A stretch of 64,000 nucleotides of DNA from Rhizobiaceae bacterium (GCA_019635775.1 JAHBYU010000011.1:62001-126000); one strand, 5' to 3'. Shown: positions 1 through 7,566, numbered from the stretch's first letter. The notes: a model not told the origin generated them from the letters alone. Numbers and translations are program-made.

Positions 1-688
1 TGCCGAGCAGCAGCTTGTCCTGAACGCCAAGTTTAATCCGCGCCAGAGCCCGCGTGATCTTGCGGGTGACGAAGGTCTCGCCACGCAGCGGAGACTCATG
101 ATTGAACAGGATGCCATTGCAGGCGTAGATGCCATAAGCCTCCCGGTAGTTGACTGTAATCCAGTACGCATAAAGCTTGGCAACGCCGTAGGGGCTGCGT
201 GGATAGAAGGGCGTCGTTTCAGTCTGCGGTGTTTCGCGCACAAGACCATAAAGTTCCGATGTGGAAGCCTGATAGAAGCGGGTCTTTCCCGCCAGTCCGA
301 GGATGCGGATCGCCTCAAGCAGGCGCAACGTCCCGAGCGCGTCGGAATTGGCCGTGTATTCTGGTTCCTCGAACGACACCGCGACATGGCTCTGGGCGGC
401 AAGATTGTAGAGCTCGTCCGGTTGCACCTGCTGGATGATGTGGGTGAGACTGGAGGAGTCCGTCATGTCCCCGTGATGCAGCACGAAGCGCCCCTCGCGG
501 CCTGCCTCGCCATCGAACAAGTGGTCAATCCGGGCGGTGTTGAACATGGACGTCCGCCGCTTGATTCCATGAACGACGTACCCCTTGTTCAAGAGAAACT
601 CGGCCAGATATGCCCCATCCTGCCCTGTAACCCCTGTCAGGAGCGCGACCTTGCCCACTGTTTCCGATAGGGAACGGCCTGCAATCAT
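1..688 (-). CDS. gmd: GDP-mannose 4,6-dehydratase, 3' end outside window
   Basis: Converts GDP-mannose to GDP-4-keto-6-deoxymannose, the first step to GDP-fucose/rhamnose-type sugars for surface polysaccharide. About 229 N-terminal codons are visible. The translation shows the Rossmann motif [12 protein letters not shown] near the start, the segment STSELYG, and the catalytic pattern YGVAKLY (YxxxK) typical of extended short-chain dehydrogenases of the Gmd family. The ATG at 688 is chosen because the Rossmann strand begins about 13 residues later; a GTG just downstream is an alternative. The gene runs off the left edge. It belongs to the host, outside the prophage. Confidence 0.9.
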   Translation of the reverse strand, partial: MIAGRSLSETVGKVALLTGVTGQDGAYLAEFLLNKGYVVHGIKRRTSMFNTARIDHLFDGEAGREGRFVLHHGDMTDSSSLTHIIQQVQPDELYNLAAQSHVAVSFEEPEYTANSDALGTLRLLEAIRILGLAGKTRFYQASTSELYGLVRETPQTETTPFYPRSPYGVAKLYAYWITVNYREAYGIYACNGILFNHESPLRGETFVTRKITRALARIKLGVQDKLLLG

Positions 689-874
689 CTGGATGCGCCT
701 CCTGGCATGAAACCGCCGCTTACCTTCGGTTCCAGTCAAATGCAATCTGACAAGCGCTTGAAGACGCCTACGCAATCCGGGATTGCGTGTCGGTTTCGAA
801 GCAACCGCTGGTGACCGACGGCGCCGCTGAGCCGATTGCACACCTGCCGCCAGCCGTGATAGTCAATCGCCAGC

Positions 875-948
875 GCGGGTATGATGTAATGGTAGCTTGT
901 CAGCTTCCCAAGCTGAACGCGCGGGTTCGATTCCCGCTACCCGCTCCA
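875..948 (+). tRNA. tRNA-Gly (anticodon CCC)
   Basis: The 74-nt sequence folds as a tRNA. The acceptor GCGGGTA (875-881) pairs with TACCCGC (938-944), followed by a discriminator T and an encoded CCA (946-948). The anticodon stem TCAGC/GCTGA encloses loop TTCCCAA, giving anticodon CCC. The T arm is GCGGG-TTCGATT-CCCGC. Its 3' part from the anticodon stem onward is duplicated at 44596-44643, so this gene is the integration site of the prophage. The copy here remains complete and keeps its host-side upstream region. Confidence 0.95.
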
Positions 949-949
949 G
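902..949. repeat. attL, left copy of the 48-bp attachment core
   Basis: This stretch is identical over 48 bp to 44596-44643 and covers the tRNA-Gly anticodon stem-loop, T arm, acceptor 3' strand, CCA and one more base. The flanks diverge on both sides, as expected for a site-specific recombination core. Confidence 0.92.
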
Positions 950-999
950 CTTGCAGCACAAGGGTTTGCGGCCTCTGGCCATCCTGCCAAAATCAGATG

Positions 1000-1019
1000 G
1001 TTTTACACCCTGTTTTACA
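1000..1019. promoter_or_regulatory. Candidate integrase arm-type sites, left arm
   Basis: Two direct copies of GTTTTACA (1000-1007 and 1012-1019) lie about 50-70 bp from the attL core. Related copies lie at the same scale from attR (44493-44500 exact, 44515-44522 one mismatch) in the same orientation. Repeated short sites on both arms of attP are typical of tyrosine-integrase arm binding. The assignment is an inference. Confidence 0.4.
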
Positions 1020-1073
1020 GGTTGCGTTCCTGTTTCGTCGCCTTCAACGCTATCAGGGAAAGGGAGTGAGAGG

Positions 1074-1286
1074 ATGAAGCGCGCGCAGTACTACGCAATC
1101 GGGCTGGCGTTAGGAGTCATATTCGGCATGCCGTTCTGGTTAATGCCGCCTATCTGGATAACTGGCTTTACCACAGAGGTGGCAATTGTGGCTTACGTGA
1201 TCGTAGGGTTTGGGTTGTTAACGTCACACAGCTTCTATCGGCTAGCCCACCCCACCGATAAGGAGCATGGAGATGGACGTGGTTGA
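1074..1286 (+). CDS. Small membrane protein next to attL
   Basis: A 70-residue protein with two hydrophobic stretches (about residues 6-24 and 31-50) and a charged C-terminus, predicted to be an inner-membrane hairpin. The ATG at 1074 follows a strong purine-rich site (GGGAGTGAGAGG), so the upstream extension of the frame, which crosses the tRNA, is not used. It is the first of three overlapping plus-strand genes lying against the direction of the late operon, a typical place for a gene expressed in the lysogen. The family is not recognised. Confidence 0.6.
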   Translation: MKRAQYYAIGLALGVIFGMPFWLMPPIWITGFTTEVAIVAYVIVGFGLLTSHSFYRLAHPTDKEHGDGRG

Positions 1287-1455
1287 GAACGATGCAATGC
1301 GCATTGCCCGAGATCTGATCGCCAGTGGGTTCAAGCGACTCCCGAGATGGTACGAATTTTGGCGATGGGGTGAGGAGAGGCCCAATTCGCAGGTTCTATT
1401 CTGGGTCGGCTATATTTTGGAAGATGCGCAGAACGAACGGCAGGATTGTCAATGA
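1273..1455 (+). CDS. Small hypothetical protein
   Basis: About 60 residues, acidic N-terminus (MDVVENDAMRIARDL), aromatic middle (PRWYEFWRWGEE). The ATG at 1273 has AAGGAG 7 nt upstream; the ATG at 1267 is too close to that site. It overlaps the stop of the upstream membrane-protein gene and its own stop overlaps the next start (ATGA), so the three are probably translationally coupled. Function unknown. Confidence 0.5.
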   Translation: MDVVENDAMRIARDLIASGFKRLPRWYEFWRWGEERPNSQVLFWVGYILEDAQNERQDCQ

Positions 1456-1541
1456 ACACCCGCCGCATTGAATCCCTTGCTCTAAGGGCTATCCTGATCG
1501 GAATGGTGGGGGTGGTGGTTTACAGCTTCGTCTTCTCGTAA
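1452..1541 (+). CDS. Tiny single-pass membrane peptide
   Basis: A 29-residue ORF whose ATG overlaps the TGA of the preceding gene (ATGA). It has a basic N-terminus (MNTRRIESLALR) followed by one hydrophobic segment of about 15 residues. The overlap with its neighbour and the membrane-peptide pattern support it; its size keeps confidence low. It ends 22 bp inside the convergent gene at 1520. Confidence 0.4.
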   Translation: MNTRRIESLALRAILIGMVGVVVYSFVFS

Positions 1542-1795
1542 ACCATAGCCCCGGATACCACGTTGAGCCATGCCCTTGCCTGGTTTGAAGCCTCCAGAGG
1601 TTCAATGGCAACCTTCGTACCGTCAGGATTGAGTACGAATATCTCGCTTCCCTCTCTAAGCGGGCGTTGTAGCTTCCGGAGATTCTGGGGCTGGGATGTC
1701 GAGCGCTTCGACCCGCGTCTTGGGAAGAGATCGGGCAGAAGATAAAGAGCCAGCCCGAACAAAACCAGCGGAAACACGATAGCACGAAACAGCAT
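1520..1795 (-). CDS. Small membrane-anchored protein at the distal end of the late operon
   Basis: 91 residues from the ATG at 1795: a hydrophobic N-terminal anchor (FPLVLFGLALYLLP), a basic stretch (RRGSKRSTS), then a soluble tail. A longer start at 1858 exists but would lie within the upstream reading frame. It overlaps the gene at 1656-1898 by 140 bp in another frame, which is unusual; one of the two may be spurious. Function not recognised. Confidence 0.45.
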   Translation of the reverse strand: MLFRAIVFPLVLFGLALYLLPDLFPRRGSKRSTSQPQNLRKLQRPLREGSEIFVLNPDGTKVAIEPLEASNQARAWLNVVSGAMVYEKTKL

Positions 1796-1898
1796 GGCAG
1801 CGCACCAGCAAATCCAGTGCCAGCTCAATGTCCCCGCCCGCGAGATATACGACATCATCCCTAAGCCTTTGCTCGTGGTCGTCCAGTGTGATGTTCAT
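1656..1898 (-). CDS. Small hypothetical protein coupled to the phosphoesterase gene
   Basis: 80 residues (start MNITLDDHEQRLRDD). The ATG at 1898 overlaps the TGA of the upstream metallophosphoesterase (ATGA), which decides the start. The N-terminal half looks protein-like (acidic/helical); the Ser/Ala/Pro-rich C-terminal half overlaps the 1520-1795 gene and is less convincing. Function unknown. Confidence 0.45.
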   Translation of the reverse strand: MNITLDDHEQRLRDDVVYLAGGDIELALDLLVRCHAVSCYRVSAGFVRAGSLSSARSLPKTRVEALDIPAPESPEATTPA

Positions 1899-2947
1899 GC
1901 CGATCTCCGAAGCCACGCTAGATACTCAGCGGCCTGCTCCACATCCTCAAAGCATTGAATGCGCGTCCGTGAGCCGGGATTGATGACGGCAAGCACGGAA
2001 GATCCCATCTGCGATTCTGCGAAGTTGTTGTGCAGTGCATGGGAATCCATGAACTTGTAGCCGCGTAGCTGGACAAGCCAGCAGGAGCGCCCCTGCTCCG
2101 CTATTTCCAGATGTTCCAACCCGTAATTGTGGGTATGGCCCGTCGCATAGAGGTCTGCTGCCTCACCGAGTTTTGCCGCTCTGAGGGTTGCATGGAGATT
2201 GTTCCATATCGAGGAACCCTTGCGCCCATGAGACGCATCCACCTTCACATCGGAGCCGTCAGGGTGCGAGAGGCGGAATTGAGCCCGCCAGTCGATGACG
2301 GGGATTTTCTTCTTTGCGAGACGGGTAAGAAAATCGACGCCTTCATTCCATGCATCATGGTTGCCCGCAACCCAGCAAAGCCACGTCGCCCCGCTGTCCC
2401 ACATGAACCAATCAACAAGCCGCCTTCCGGTGTTCCTGCTTGTTTCCTGATGGGCATAGAGGCGTTCAAGCCTGCCAACCCAGTTGTTGGACGTGTCGCC
2501 TATGTTGACGCTGTAGATCCCCGGCTGACGGGCAACCGTCAGGTGCCTTTCGATCAAGGGAATGTTGCACCCGTCATCGTCAAGGTGGGGGTCGCCCCAG
2601 AGAAGGACGCCATAGGGCTTGTTCTCTTTCACCTTGATTTCAAACCACTGGCGAGCGGCGTTGGCGGCATGCTTACGTTCGAAGTGCTTGCGCTTCCTGT
2701 CCAGGATGTCCGCTATTGGCTCGTCTTCGTCGGAAGCGAGGAAGGCCGGCATTTGGATGGCCTGATGTTTTTCTTCAGCGGCCAGCTTATGCCTCCACCC
2801 CTGGATGGTCTGCCGCGGCACATTCATGATGCCGGATATGGCTGCTATATTAATCGTGCCGTCCGATTTTATGTGTTCCTTTGCGAGTTTCTGGAATTGC
2901 TCCCACTTGGCGGGATCGGTCGATGTAGCGCCACACGGGTTTGCCAT
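1895..2947 (-). CDS. HTH-calcineurin-like metallophosphoesterase
   Basis: A 350-residue phage protein. Residues about 15-55 resemble a helix-turn-helix (ISGIMNVPRQTIQGWRHKL). From about residue 112 come the classic dimetal phosphoesterase motifs in order: GDPHLD (D119, H121), GDTSNN (D151), GNHDAW (N196, H197), a histidine at 240, and GHTHN (H271, H273). It should hydrolyse phosphodiesters or phosphomonoesters with two metal ions; the substrate is unknown. The HTH suggests nucleic-acid targeting. The ATG at 2947 follows GGGGGA. It lies after the lysis genes, a place where phages often carry optional genes. Confidence 0.75.
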   Translation of the reverse strand: MANPCGATSTDPAKWEQFQKLAKEHIKSDGTINIAAISGIMNVPRQTIQGWRHKLAAEEKHQAIQMPAFLASDEDEPIADILDRKRKHFERKHAANAARQWFEIKVKENKPYGVLLWGDPHLDDDGCNIPLIERHLTVARQPGIYSVNIGDTSNNWVGRLERLYAHQETSRNTGRRLVDWFMWDSGATWLCWVAGNHDAWNEGVDFLTRLAKKKIPVIDWRAQFRLSHPDGSDVKVDASHGRKGSSIWNNLHATLRAAKLGEAADLYATGHTHNYGLEHLEIAEQGRSCWLVQLRGYKFMDSHALHNNFAESQMGSSVLAVINPGSRTRIQCFEDVEQAAEYLAWLRRSA

Positions 2948-2950
2948 CCA

Positions 2951-3154
2951 TCATCCCCCGAACTTCACGCCAAGGGCAGCGAGTAGAACCTTGATGTTGG
3001 CAATGGCGGCTCCGATCCCTATCCAGAGCGAGATGATTACCCACCGCGCGCCCTTTGCCTGCACGAAGGCGTCATACATCGCGTCCACCTTCTTCTTCAT
3101 GTCGTCTACTTGGGTTTCGACGCGAGCAAGGCGCTCGTTCTCCGGGCCAGTCAT
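2951..3154 (-). CDS. XhlA-like small coiled-coil/membrane protein
   Basis: 67 residues: an N-terminal amphipathic coiled-coil segment (ERLARVETQVDDMKKKVDAM) then one hydrophobic segment near the C-terminus (WVIISLWIGIGAAIA). This two-part layout is that of XhlA/haemolysin-type phage lysis accessory proteins. The start at 3154 overlaps the upstream stop (ATGA). It lies in the lysis cassette, so a role as membrane lysis partner is plausible but inferred. Confidence 0.55.
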   Translation of the reverse strand: MTGPENERLARVETQVDDMKKKVDAMYDAFVQAKGARWVIISLWIGIGAAIANIKVLLAALGVKFGG

Positions 3155-3342
3155 GCATCCCTCCACCGAACGAAGCCGATAGGGTCCATTTTCTGGCGGG
3201 CCATGACACGGTTGCCGTCTGAATCCAGAACGCCAATGTCGATCAATTCTTCCGGCTCATAGCCGGTTCTGGCGAGGTACTGTTCACAGTCAACTTCCTC
3301 ATCGATCTTCGCAGATCGGACGATGACGTAATCCCGTCTCAT
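3151..3342 (-). CDS. Small acidic hypothetical phage protein
   Basis: 63 residues, no membrane segment, rich in D/E with a C-terminal segment QKMDPIGFVRWRDA. It overlaps both neighbours by ATGA junctions. Function unknown. Confidence 0.55.
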   Translation of the reverse strand: MRRDYVIVRSAKIDEEVDCEQYLARTGYEPEELIDIGVLDSDGNRVMARQKMDPIGFVRWRDA

Positions 3343-4067
3343 TTCACCGTCTCCGGGAGAGCCACCTTCAAATAGTTGTGGATCACCTCAAGGGGCGTGT
3401 AGAACGCTACGAATGTGAAGGCTCTATGTCCGGCTGACGTGACGCCTATAAGCTCATAATCGCCCGTGGCATTGGTGCGGTACATTGCACCGCCGCTGCT
3501 GCCACCCACAACGTCAGGAGTGGCCCGGAAATACTCGACGCCGATGGTCGGATAATCTATCGTCTCAAGCGAGCCAAACAGCCCTGCTGTGACCGTCAAT
3601 TGAAGGCCAAGGGGATAGCCTACCGTCCAGACCTGATCGCCCATTGAGGGGATGCCGTCTACAGGCGCAATCTTCGCGGTCTTTGCAAAAAACGTCTGCT
3701 TGTCCTTCAGGACGACAAGGGCGAGGTCCGCGTTGAAGTACTTGCCCAGAAGGCGGGCGATATAGCGGTCCTTCTTCACCACCCTGCCCTTCTGGTAAAC
3801 GGGCATGTCGATGAACATATCGGCCTTGTCGTTATCGACGCAGTGCTTTGCCGTGAGAAAGACGGTTTTGACATCGCCTGACTCGTTATCCCGAACGGAG
3901 CTTATGAGCGTTGCGGAACAGTTGCCGTTAAGCTGCCCCGTCATGGAAAGAGCCTGGGATTGCAGCTTGTTCTCGCCAGCGAAGGCAACGCCAAGCGAGA
4001 GGATGATTGCCCCTATGCCGACAAGCAGGAGAATCCAGTGAGCGGGATCGAGGATGAATTTGCGCAT
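3339..4067 (-). CDS. Trypsin-like serine protease with N-terminal membrane anchor
   Basis: 242 residues. Residues 11-30 form a hydrophobic signal or anchor (WILLLVGIGAIILSLGVAFA). A chymotrypsin-fold triad follows: TAKHC (H75), ADLALV (D114) and GGSSGGAM (S191, the GxSGG box). The protein is therefore predicted to be an active periplasmic or membrane-tethered peptidase. It sits between the spanin pair and the XhlA-like gene, so a role in lysis, envelope remodelling or superinfection control is suggested by context only. It ends with an ATGA overlap into the next gene. Confidence 0.75.
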   Translation of the reverse strand: MRKFILDPAHWILLLVGIGAIILSLGVAFAGENKLQSQALSMTGQLNGNCSATLISSVRDNESGDVKTVFLTAKHCVDNDKADMFIDMPVYQKGRVVKKDRYIARLLGKYFNADLALVVLKDKQTFFAKTAKIAPVDGIPSMGDQVWTVGYPLGLQLTVTAGLFGSLETIDYPTIGVEYFRATPDVVGGSSGGAMYRTNATGDYELIGVTSAGHRAFTFVAFYTPLEVIHNYLKVALPETVK

Positions 4068-4099
4068 GTCGGTTGCCTTTCGTGGCTGGAGAAGTGGGG

Positions 4100-4312
4100 T
4101 TATTTCTGGCCCCGGCAGTACGCATCACGCTTGGCGTTAAGGGCGCGGACTTCGGCCACGGTTTGCGGCGTGTCCTGCGTCCCGGAATAGGTGACGTTGC
4201 CCCAGATGGCGCAGACAGCCTTACCGGTTGTCGCGGTTGTTCCTGTCGTGCTGCATGCTGCCAACGGGGCGAGCATCAGCAGCATCAGCAAGCTCCTTGA
4301 GAGATTGTTCAT
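4100..4312 (-). CDS. Rz1-like outer-membrane spanin lipoprotein
   Basis: 70 residues with a type II signal: a hydrophobic stretch, then the lipobox LAAC with the acylated cysteine at 20, leaving about 50 residues in the periplasm with two further cysteines. It overlaps the Rz-like gene in another frame by 92 bp, the classic arrangement of o-spanin within or after i-spanin. Together they should fuse inner and outer membranes at the end of lysis. Confidence 0.7.
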   Translation of the reverse strand: MNNLSRSLLMLLMLAPLAACSTTGTTATTGKAVCAIWGNVTYSGTQDTPQTVAEVRALNAKRDAYCRGQK

Positions 4313-4445
4313 AGGCGTCCGCGTCCTTTGCGCGCTGGTGATTGCGTTCGAGGCGGGCGCCTGTGAGCCTGCCCTTCATGTATGCGACAAGAGCGCCGAT
4401 AATGGCCGCGCCAAGCAGGTAGAAAATGCCGTTGGGGCCGAACAT
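4221..4445 (-). CDS. Rz-like inner-membrane spanin
   Basis: 74 residues: one N-terminal transmembrane segment (FYLLGAAIIGALVAYM) followed by a charged, helical periplasmic domain (ARLERNHQRAKDADAYEQSL). Short, but it has the topology of an i-spanin and is nested with the Rz1-like lipoprotein gene. Its ATG shares one base with the stop of the upstream holin-like gene (TGATG). Confidence 0.65.
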   Translation of the reverse strand: MFGPNGIFYLLGAAIIGALVAYMKGRLTGARLERNHQRAKDADAYEQSLKELADAADARPVGSMQHDRNNRDNR

Positions 4446-4654
4446 CAGAGGTCCGCCCGGCGACGACGCAGGAACTCGGTCAGCACGCCGTTGACGACGA
4501 GGAAGGCCGGGAACCAGTCACTGGGGATGACAGGCGCAAGCACCTGCGGATCAACGTAGGTGACGATGACAGCCACTACGCCGATGAATGCTTGTAGCCG
4601 AGCCCAGAATATGGTTTCGCTGTCGGCAAAGAACTTCTTGATGCGGGACCACAT
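4445..4654 (-). CDS. Candidate holin
   Basis: 69 residues from the ATG at 4654, preceded by GGAAAGGAAG. It has a basic N-terminus, a hydrophobic segment around residues 20-34 (FIGVVAVIVTYV), a second weaker one around 46-58 and a strongly basic tail (LRRRRADL). The size, topology and position directly after the endolysin gene fit a phage holin. No family-specific motif was seen. Confidence 0.55.
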   Translation of the reverse strand: MWSRIKKFFADSETIFWARLQAFIGVVAVIVTYVDPQVLAPVIPSDWFPAFLVVNGVLTEFLRRRRADL

Positions 4655-4656
4655 TG

Positions 4657-5379
4657 TCACTTCCTTTCCGGCCAGAAGATTGCGGTGATGATGTCGATGA
4701 GCCATGCAACGAAGCGGTTCTTTGTCTCGGGAGGCTTTGGCTCTGAGGGGACGATTACGACGACAGTGCCATGATCGAGCGGCAATGTCGGTTTTGGAAT
4801 TTCGTGTGCCGCTTCTGGAATTTCGTGGCTTTTCTCGCCATAGCCTTCAGCCTTCAGTAGCGCGTCGTATTCCTTGGCATAGCCCGCGATCAGGTCGGCC
4901 TTGTCGGTGCCGTTGACAATGCGGCGCGCACCCTTGAAATCGGACTTCTGGAGCGTGATGTAATCGGATAGCTTCTTGCCGGTGAACCATCCGTCGCGCA
5001 TGCCGTTGACCAGAACCTTGACGGCAATGTCAGGCTCAAGAGCGAGGGAAGGACGCTCGGCAAGAGGAACGCCCAATTGCTCGCCCGCATAGGCATAGTT
5101 GGCCTTGTGCGTAAGCTGTACGTAGCCGCGTCCGAAGTATCCGCCCGACCAGTAGTCGGACTTCACCCAAGGCAGCTTCCCAGCCTTCCATGCCTTGTTC
5201 AGGGCAGCGATTGCGCCAGCGTCCGTCTTGGCCAACGCTTCCCGTACCGGCTTCATCGTCGCGGCGGTTTCATGATGGGCCGTGGCCAGCACATAAGCGC
5301 ACTGGTTTCGGAGAAGGTTGTGGTCCAGACAGGCGTCAATAATCAGCCGACTGTCCCCCGTGCTAAGGGATCGGGACAT
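4657..5379 (-). CDS. GH19-type endolysin with hydrophobic C-terminal tail
   Basis: 240 residues. The N-terminal 150 residues match the chitinase class I/GH19 lysozyme-like fold: AHHET (catalytic E37) and FGRGYVQLTHKANY (83-95). It should cleave the glycan strands of peptidoglycan. A proline-rich linker follows (about 185-215), and the last 20 residues contain a hydrophobic segment (RFVAWLIDIITAIFWP) that could anchor or peripherally attach the enzyme. The ATG at 5379 has GAAGGAAGA upstream. First gene of the lysis cassette. Confidence 0.85.
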   Translation of the reverse strand: MSRSLSTGDSRLIIDACLDHNLLRNQCAYVLATAHHETAATMKPVREALAKTDAGAIAALNKAWKAGKLPWVKSDYWSGGYFGRGYVQLTHKANYAYAGEQLGVPLAERPSLALEPDIAVKVLVNGMRDGWFTGKKLSDYITLQKSDFKGARRIVNGTDKADLIAGYAKEYDALLKAEGYGEKSHEIPEAAHEIPKPTLPLDHGTVVVIVPSEPKPPETKNRFVAWLIDIITAIFWPERK

Positions 5380-5404
5380 CTGGTCTTCCTTCGGTTGTTG
5401 GGGG

Positions 5405-6577
5405 TTAGGCGGCCTTTGCGGCTACGTCTTTGCCTTCGTACCAGCCCTGTCCCCAGAGCGACGAAAGCCGGGTGAAGTAGGCTTCGTATTGCTTGGCGAC
5501 GACCGGCATGGAGAAGCGGGCGAATGCGTCATCACGGATGCGCTTGCGGTCGAGACTGTCCACCTTGTCGAGCGCATCGCAGAACTCGGCAAAGGTTCGG
5601 CAGCGGAAGCCGTGCACGCCCTGCTGGACGGTTTCTGTAAAGACGCCCCAGTCGGTCGAGATGATCGGCGTGCCACATGCCATCGCCTCGATGTGGACGG
5701 TTCCGAACGGCTCAATGTATTGCGTCGGGACGAATAGACAGCGGGCGCGGGCCATAAGCCAGAAACGCTCGCTTGCATTTATCTCGCCTATAAACTCACC
5801 GTATCCAGACTGCGGACCCGGCCCCGCCAGGATCAGCCGCACACCCTTCGCCTCGCAAACCTCTTGAGCAATCCGATAGCCCTTTCGATCGATCAGGCGC
5901 CCTACATAGAGAGCGTAGGGGCCTCGATAGTTTCGAGTGCATGGGCAGTGCAGATCATGGATGAAGTCGGCGCGTTTGTCGCCGGTCGGCCCGCAGGGAC
6001 CGCCACAGGCTCCGGGTTCACCGGCGCCCGGCTCGTCAAAATGAAGAAAGCTGTCTGTCTGGTTCGGAATGACAGCATCCCACCAGCCGCCATCCTTCTT
6101 GTCGGGCGTCCCGGCTTCAGCACCGTATACGGCATGGAGCCATGCGTAAGACTCGAACACGCGGTATTTCGCGAATGTCCCGGCATAGCCTATGCCGAAC
6201 TCGACAGAGAGATGGTTCGGGAAGGCGTCTGCAATCGGCTTGTGGCTGTAGCCGCCGATCAGGCAGATGAAATCGCGAGGCTGAATCCTCTCATGCATCT
6301 GGCCGATCACGTTGGCGTTGAAGCCCTGCCAATACGGATGGCCCCAGTCCGCTTCTGTGTAGTGCTTGTCGCCAACCATTTCGGCACGGCGCTTTTCCGA
6401 GATGCAGGGCACATGTTCTGTGCATGGCGCTTCGTTTTCCTCACCCGAATACAGGAACACCTCATGGCCCAAGTCCGTCATCATCTTGCAGAAGCGGACA
6501 ACTTTCTGGGTAAAGGCGCAGGAGGGGAAGGTTGCCGAGGTGTGGGTGTGCGGGAGGGAAACGACATGGAAGCGCAT
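5405..6577 (-). CDS. GT4-type glycosyltransferase
   Basis: 390 residues with the C-terminal Glycos_transf_1 half: ALYVGRLIDRKGY, a GPGPQSG loop and the donor-site segment PFGTVHIEAMACGTPII (EX7E-like). It transfers a sugar from a nucleotide-sugar donor; the acceptor is unknown. The middle carries a Gly/Cys-rich insertion (around residues 195-215) that looks unusual. The ATG at 6577 is preferred (MRFHVVSLPHT is a normal GT-B first strand); a TTG four codons upstream is possible. It lies between the lysis cassette and the tail-fibre genes, so it may modify the host surface polysaccharide or the collagen-like fibre. Confidence 0.75.
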   Translation of the reverse strand: MRFHVVSLPHTHTSATFPSCAFTQKVVRFCKMMTDLGHEVFLYSGEENEAPCTEHVPCISEKRRAEMVGDKHYTEADWGHPYWQGFNANVIGQMHERIQPRDFICLIGGYSHKPIADAFPNHLSVEFGIGYAGTFAKYRVFESYAWLHAVYGAEAGTPDKKDGGWWDAVIPNQTDSFLHFDEPGAGEPGACGGPCGPTGDKRADFIHDLHCPCTRNYRGPYALYVGRLIDRKGYRIAQEVCEAKGVRLILAGPGPQSGYGEFIGEINASERFWLMARARCLFVPTQYIEPFGTVHIEAMACGTPIISTDWGVFTETVQQGVHGFRCRTFAEFCDALDKVDSLDRKRIRDDAFARFSMPVVAKQYEAYFTRLSSLWGQGWYEGKDVAAKAA

Positions 6578-6640
6578 CAAGCTCGACAATCCTCGGTTGC
6601 ATTGTTATTTGTTCCGCATCACAGGATTGCGGAGGGATGC

Positions 6641-7318
6641 ATGGGTCTGCGTGAGCGCGTCAGGCATTTGCGGCGACGGTACAAATACGCACGACGAGGC
6701 TGGAAGGGTGAATTCCCGGAGCCCCTGACCTATTCAAGGCGCTACGGGGTCCGCAGCTTCTATCGTCATCGGCCCGACAACGCGTTCTTTGACGACACTC
6801 CGCACGCGGATGAATATCAGAATGAAGTCTACCAGCGGGCCGCAGAGTTAGCCCAAGAGATTGATGCCCAGCATGTGGTCGATGTCGGCTGCGGCTCGGC
6901 GTTCAAGCTGCTGAAATTCTTCCCCGACAAGCGCACTATCGGGTCCGATCTAGAGCCTACCGTGTCCATCTTACGCGAGCGATATCCGGAGAGAGAGTGG
7001 CGCATCTCCGATTTCAGTGCCCAAGTAGAAAAGTCTGATCTCGTCATCTGCGCCGATGTTGTCGAGCACCTGCCGAACCCGGACGAATTGATGGCCTATC
7101 TGGTTCGCCTCACCGGAAAGAAGCTCGTCATTTCGACACCCGAGCGATTCCTTGTGTACGGCTTCAATCACTCCGGCCCTCCAAGCAACAGGGCACATTG
7201 CCGAGAATGGAGCGCGAGAGAGTTTAGCCGATACACCTCCCGTTGGTTTACCATCGAAGAGCAGAAGATCACCAACAGGGAGCAGGCCACGCAGATGCTC
7301 GTTTGCTCGCCTCGCTAG
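6641..7318 (+). CDS. Class I SAM-dependent methyltransferase (moron)
   Basis: 225 residues from the ATG at 6641, with GGAGGG just upstream. Motif I is VVDVGCGSAF, followed by an acidic strand end (GSDLEPT) and the post-motif ICADVVEHLPNPDEL, the signature of Methyltransf_11/23-type small-molecule or sugar methylases. The N-terminus is basic (RERVRHLRRRYKYARRG). It is on the plus strand, divergent from the glycosyltransferase and convergent with the small genes after the fibre, so it is probably transcribed separately. Substrate unknown; a surface glycan is a reasonable guess. Confidence 0.75.
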   Translation: MGLRERVRHLRRRYKYARRGWKGEFPEPLTYSRRYGVRSFYRHRPDNAFFDDTPHADEYQNEVYQRAAELAQEIDAQHVVDVGCGSAFKLLKFFPDKRTIGSDLEPTVSILRERYPEREWRISDFSAQVEKSDLVICADVVEHLPNPDELMAYLVRLTGKKLVISTPERFLVYGFNHSGPPSNRAHCREWSAREFSRYTSRWFTIEEQKITNREQATQMLVCSPR

Positions 7319-7566
7319 GCCGTATCTTCCGCCATAATGGCATCAGGATCGGCTCCTATTGCCTTGAGTAGAGCGAGCGCGTCCGGATCATCTGCATAGA
7401 CGTCGTCAAAGCCGGGGGCGAACCAGCGCCCATATGCATTTGCGTCGGCATCGAGGGCGACTTTTGCCGCTGCCATCTTGCCAGCCTCAATAAGGCGCTG
7501 GTGAACAAGAGCTTTGCTGACTTTGCGACGAACAGGGGGGGCTTTGCGAATGGTTATGACGCTCAT
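7315..7566 (-). CDS. Small hypothetical phage protein
   Basis: 83 residues; basic N-terminus (ITIRKAPPVRRKVSK) and an acidic, Ala-rich C-terminus. The ATG at 7566 overlaps the upstream stop (ATGA). Its position two genes after a tail fibre suggests a structural or assembly accessory; nothing diagnostic is visible. Confidence 0.55.
   Translation of the reverse strand: MSVITIRKAPPVRRKVSKALVHQRLIEAGKMAAAKVALDADANAYGRWFAPGFDDVYADDPDALALLKAIGADPDAIMAEDTA

Noticed and set aside
5864-6640. N-terminal extension of the plus-strand methyltransferase
   Set aside because: This part is the shadow of the glycosyltransferase; the ATG at 6641 has a strong GGAGGG site.
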